This document shows, piece by piece, positions 60,041 through 61,759 of a stretch of 61,759 nt of DNA (the stretch's first letter is position 1; each line of letters starts with the position of its first letter). The position numbers were made by a program, and so were the translations under genes. Source of the stretch: Bacteroides sp. 214 (lineage in GTDB: Bacteria > Bacteroidota > Bacteroidia > Bacteroidales > Bacteroidaceae); the NCBI RefSeq assembly GCF_010501015.1, contig NZ_QVML01000001.1:1-61759 (forward strand), written 5' to 3'. The notes beneath the pieces were generated by a model. It searched no databases. It saw only the letters and a list, made by a program, of their open reading frames with translations, and was not told where the DNA came from.

Positions 60041-61249
60041 ATGAAAACACTTACACGCTATATATTTATGCTATTTGCATTGTTGCCAATAGCTAGCTAT
60101 GGTCAGATAAATCTGCGACCAGGTTATATCATCACCAACGACAACGATACACTGCATGGCTCTATAGACTTTCGTACACCGGAAAGGAATGCTTCTCAAT
60201 GTGTTTTTAGAGACGAATCAACAGGAAAAACGACCACTTATTATCCAGGAAATATCTATGGATATCGCTTTACGGATGATGGTAAGTTTTATGTGACGCG
60301 TACGCTAACTATTGGTGGTGTGGAAGGAGTATATTTCTTAGAGTATATCATTCAAGGTATTATTAGTATGTATTATCTTCCGACGCATGGCGACTGTTAC
60401 TTTTTTGAAGAAGCTGATGGACGCTTAGTCGAAGTCTCTAAAGAAGATAAAATAGTTACCCTAAAAAACGGGAAAAGTGGCGTTCAGCGCGATACACGCT
60501 ATGTTGGCCTGCTTACTTATTTGTTTCGTGATAGTGAAGAAGTAAAGAAAAAAGTAGAAGGTATTGGCTTTAATCAGAAGGAACTTGTAGAGATAACCAA
60601 AGAATACCACAACAATGTGTGTAAAACCGGTGAAGAGTGCATTGTTTTTGAAACAAAGAACGATAACAAGTATTATCAGTTTACTTTTACTTTGCTGGCG
60701 GGAGTGAAGAAACATAGCTCAAGGGTAAAGGATTTGAAGAAACGACAAAATATTAATTATCTTAATGCTACTTCGCCATCTTTCGGCTTAGATGTAGGGA
60801 TGCTTATTCCTCGTTTTTCTCGCGTATTCAGTTTTCATGTTGGCTTAGAAGGTAGTTCGTTCCGAGGCGAATATTGTATACCTAACTGGGAATTTCGTTA
60901 CTTAAAGTTTAAACAGCAGGCATTTGTACTTGAAAATAATATTGGAGTACGCTATTCTCCTCTTCATAAACGGATACAGCCATTTATTGAAGGAGGATAT
61001 GCGCACAGCATTTTGATGTATAACAGTTTGAAACAACATTATGAAGAGCTTACCGATTCTGGTTCTAAAAAACTCTCGAAGAGCTTGGATACTGAGCAGA
61101 CTTCCTTTACTATGGGCTTCTATATAGGTGGTGGGGTGGCGTATAAGTTGGGAAAACACGTTATTATGGCAAGAAGTGTTTACCGTAAAAAAAATTGGAT
61201 GGCGAGCAGGTTGAATACTTTGGAGGCTACGCTAGGTTTCACCTTCTAA
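60041..61249 (+). CDS. outer-membrane beta-barrel protein, copy 1 of the tandem duplication
   Basis: 402 aa from ATG 60041; the ATG at 60038 is one codon earlier, and the downstream copy starts at the equivalent of 60041. Signal peptide ends ASYGQ. A periplasmic or plug-like first half (NDTLHGSIDFRTPERNASQCVFRDESTGKTTTYYPGNIYGYRF) precedes a barrel with PSFGLDVGMLIPRF, FKQQAFVLENNIGVRY and the terminal strand LEATLGFTF. I recognise no named family beyond a PorT/OMP-barrel resemblance. Downstream lies an intact lipoprotein and an identical second copy of this gene. Confidence 0.8.
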   Translation: MKTLTRYIFMLFALLPIASYGQINLRPGYIITNDNDTLHGSIDFRTPERNASQCVFRDESTGKTTTYYPGNIYGYRFTDDGKFYVTRTLTIGGVEGVYFLEYIIQGIISMYYLPTHGDCYFFEEADGRLVEVSKEDKIVTLKNGKSGVQRDTRYVGLLTYLFRDSEEVKKKVEGIGFNQKELVEITKEYHNNVCKTGEECIVFETKNDNKYYQFTFTLLAGVKKHSSRVKDLKKRQNINYLNATSPSFGLDVGMLIPRFSRVFSFHVGLEGSSFRGEYCIPNWEFRYLKFKQQAFVLENNIGVRYSPLHKRIQPFIEGGYAHSILMYNSLKQHYEELTDSGSKKLSKSLDTEQTSFTMGFYIGGGVAYKLGKHVIMARSVYRKKNWMASRLNTLEATLGFTF

Positions 61250-61313
61250 TAAGTTGGCTTAATCCATATCACTCTAAATTCATGACGATTATCTAAAAAA
61301 ATATTAAAATAAG

Positions 61314-61655
61314 ATGAAACTAATTGCTAAATTGTTAATGCTAGGGGCAATATTTATTGCCACTTGGGGTTGTGCACTAAATGACAAACTGGAAATAGAG
61401 TTTGTTCAAGGAACAGTGAAGAATGGTATGGATTACACTCCATTACAGGGTGTGACGGTTGAGATTGAAACTTTGTCGAAGACTTATTACACAGAAACGG
61501 ATGATACAGGCAAATTTGAGTTTAATAACTTAGATAGAGGACTGGCTATTTTGCGCTTTAGTAAAGATGGTTATACACCATTTTCCAGAAATATAGTCCT
61601 AAATTCTCCCACACTTATATTAGTCAATGTGGTTATGTATAACCCTAAAAACTAA
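61314..61655 (+). CDS. CarboxypepD_reg-like lipoprotein (intact copy)
   Basis: 113 aa. Signal peptide with lipobox WGC at Cys20. Residues about 30-105 form a carboxypeptidase-regulatory-like (transthyretin/Ig) beta domain: VQGTVKNGMDYTPLQGVTVEIETLSKTYYTETDDTGKFEFNNLDRG. Such domains on lipoproteins often accompany outer-membrane barrels. It is followed after 5 bp by the second copy of the barrel gene. Its upstream region lacks a good promoter, so it may depend on read-through from 59831. Confidence 0.85.
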   Translation: MKLIAKLLMLGAIFIATWGCALNDKLEIEFVQGTVKNGMDYTPLQGVTVEIETLSKTYYTETDDTGKFEFNNLDRGLAILRFSKDGYTPFSRNIVLNSPTLILVNVVMYNPKN

Positions 61656-61660
61656 AGAAA

Positions 61661-61759
61661 ATGAAAACACTTACACGCTATATATTTATGCTATTTGCAT
61701 TGTTGCCAATAGCTAGCTATGGTCAGATAAATCTGCGACCAGGTTATATCATCACCAAC
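61661..61759 (+). CDS. outer-membrane beta-barrel protein, copy 2 (truncated by window end)
   Basis: The first 99 bases (33 codons), including the signal peptide and the start of the mature protein, are identical to copy 1 from 60041. The rest is outside the window. The identity extends to synonymous positions, so the duplication is recent or maintained by gene conversion. Confidence 0.85.
   Translation, partial: MKTLTRYIFMLFALLPIASYGQINLRPGYIITN

Overview
The window comes from a Bacteroidales genome, most likely Bacteroides or a close relative. The evidence is the Bacteroidetes promoter signature (-7 box TAnnTTTG with a TTTG about 19 bases upstream) in front of many genes, the near absence of Shine-Dalgarno sites, and families largely restricted to this phylum (DUF4249, DUF4286, DUF4923, TonB receptors with an N-terminal STN domain, propeller/Y_Y_Y regulators, the NagB/PIG-L fusion, PPi-dependent phosphofructokinase). 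I cannot name the species.

Layout. 1-97: 3' end of a 5S rRNA with its terminator, closing an rRNA operon that lies to the left. 237-488: a tiny Cys-rich lipoprotein. 628-7136: the leucine operon (leuA, leuC, leuD, a second isopropylmalate/citramalate-synthase-like gene, leuB). It is preceded by a 27-codon Ile/Leu-rich leader peptide and a terminator with a competing antiterminator helix, which together look like a classical attenuator. 7133-11633: a CDF metal transporter, a small outer-membrane protein, and a symporter-dipeptidase pair. 11816-21032: a membrane-spanning propeller/AraC regulator without kinase or receiver, convergent with a four-gene surface locus (secreted protein, STN-TonB receptor, DUF4249 lipoprotein, MG2/plug protein). 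21241-24828: tRNA-Ala, DUF4286, ruvC, a pullulanase-like lipoprotein whose catalytic residues are lost, a 51-aa membrane protein and a DUF4923 protein. 25193-33038: a thioester alpha-2-macroglobulin with penicillin-binding protein 1C, the latter broken by a +1 frameshift in a T8 run. 33124-44537: bacterioferritin, a golvesin/amidase protein, the NagB/PIG-L fusion, an omega-amidase, an acyltransferase, PPi-PFK, a GH25 lysozyme and PrmA. 44736-52286: a Gly/Trp/Tyr- and Ser/Arg-rich secreted protein, a FadL-like protein, guanine deaminase, an oxidoreductase, a solute-binding protein and a putative porin. 52392-55570: a 2-oxoacid:ferredoxin oxidoreductase operon with an embedded 56-aa membrane protein. 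56010-59350: GH28, rpiA and a cell-wall amidase. 59872-61759: a recent tandem duplication of a lipoprotein/outer-membrane-protein pair, running off the right edge.

The most unusual signal lies between the genes. Six intergenic regions carry arrays whose conserved words recur at exactly 22-base steps (8908-9105, 24941-25114, 38900-39108, 47810-47908, 55846-55933, 59407-59778). The words differ between and within arrays: CAGTCAG, GCTTATGG/CCATAAGC, GTGCCAACGCGTTGGCAC, GGTCTTCAC/GTGAAGACC. They are often arranged as palindromes, three arrays share one architecture, and one hairpin shows a compensatory base-pair change. There are no cas genes and no constant-repeat/variable-spacer pattern. I regard this as a candidate undescribed family of periodic, protein-binding or RNA-folding intergenic elements.
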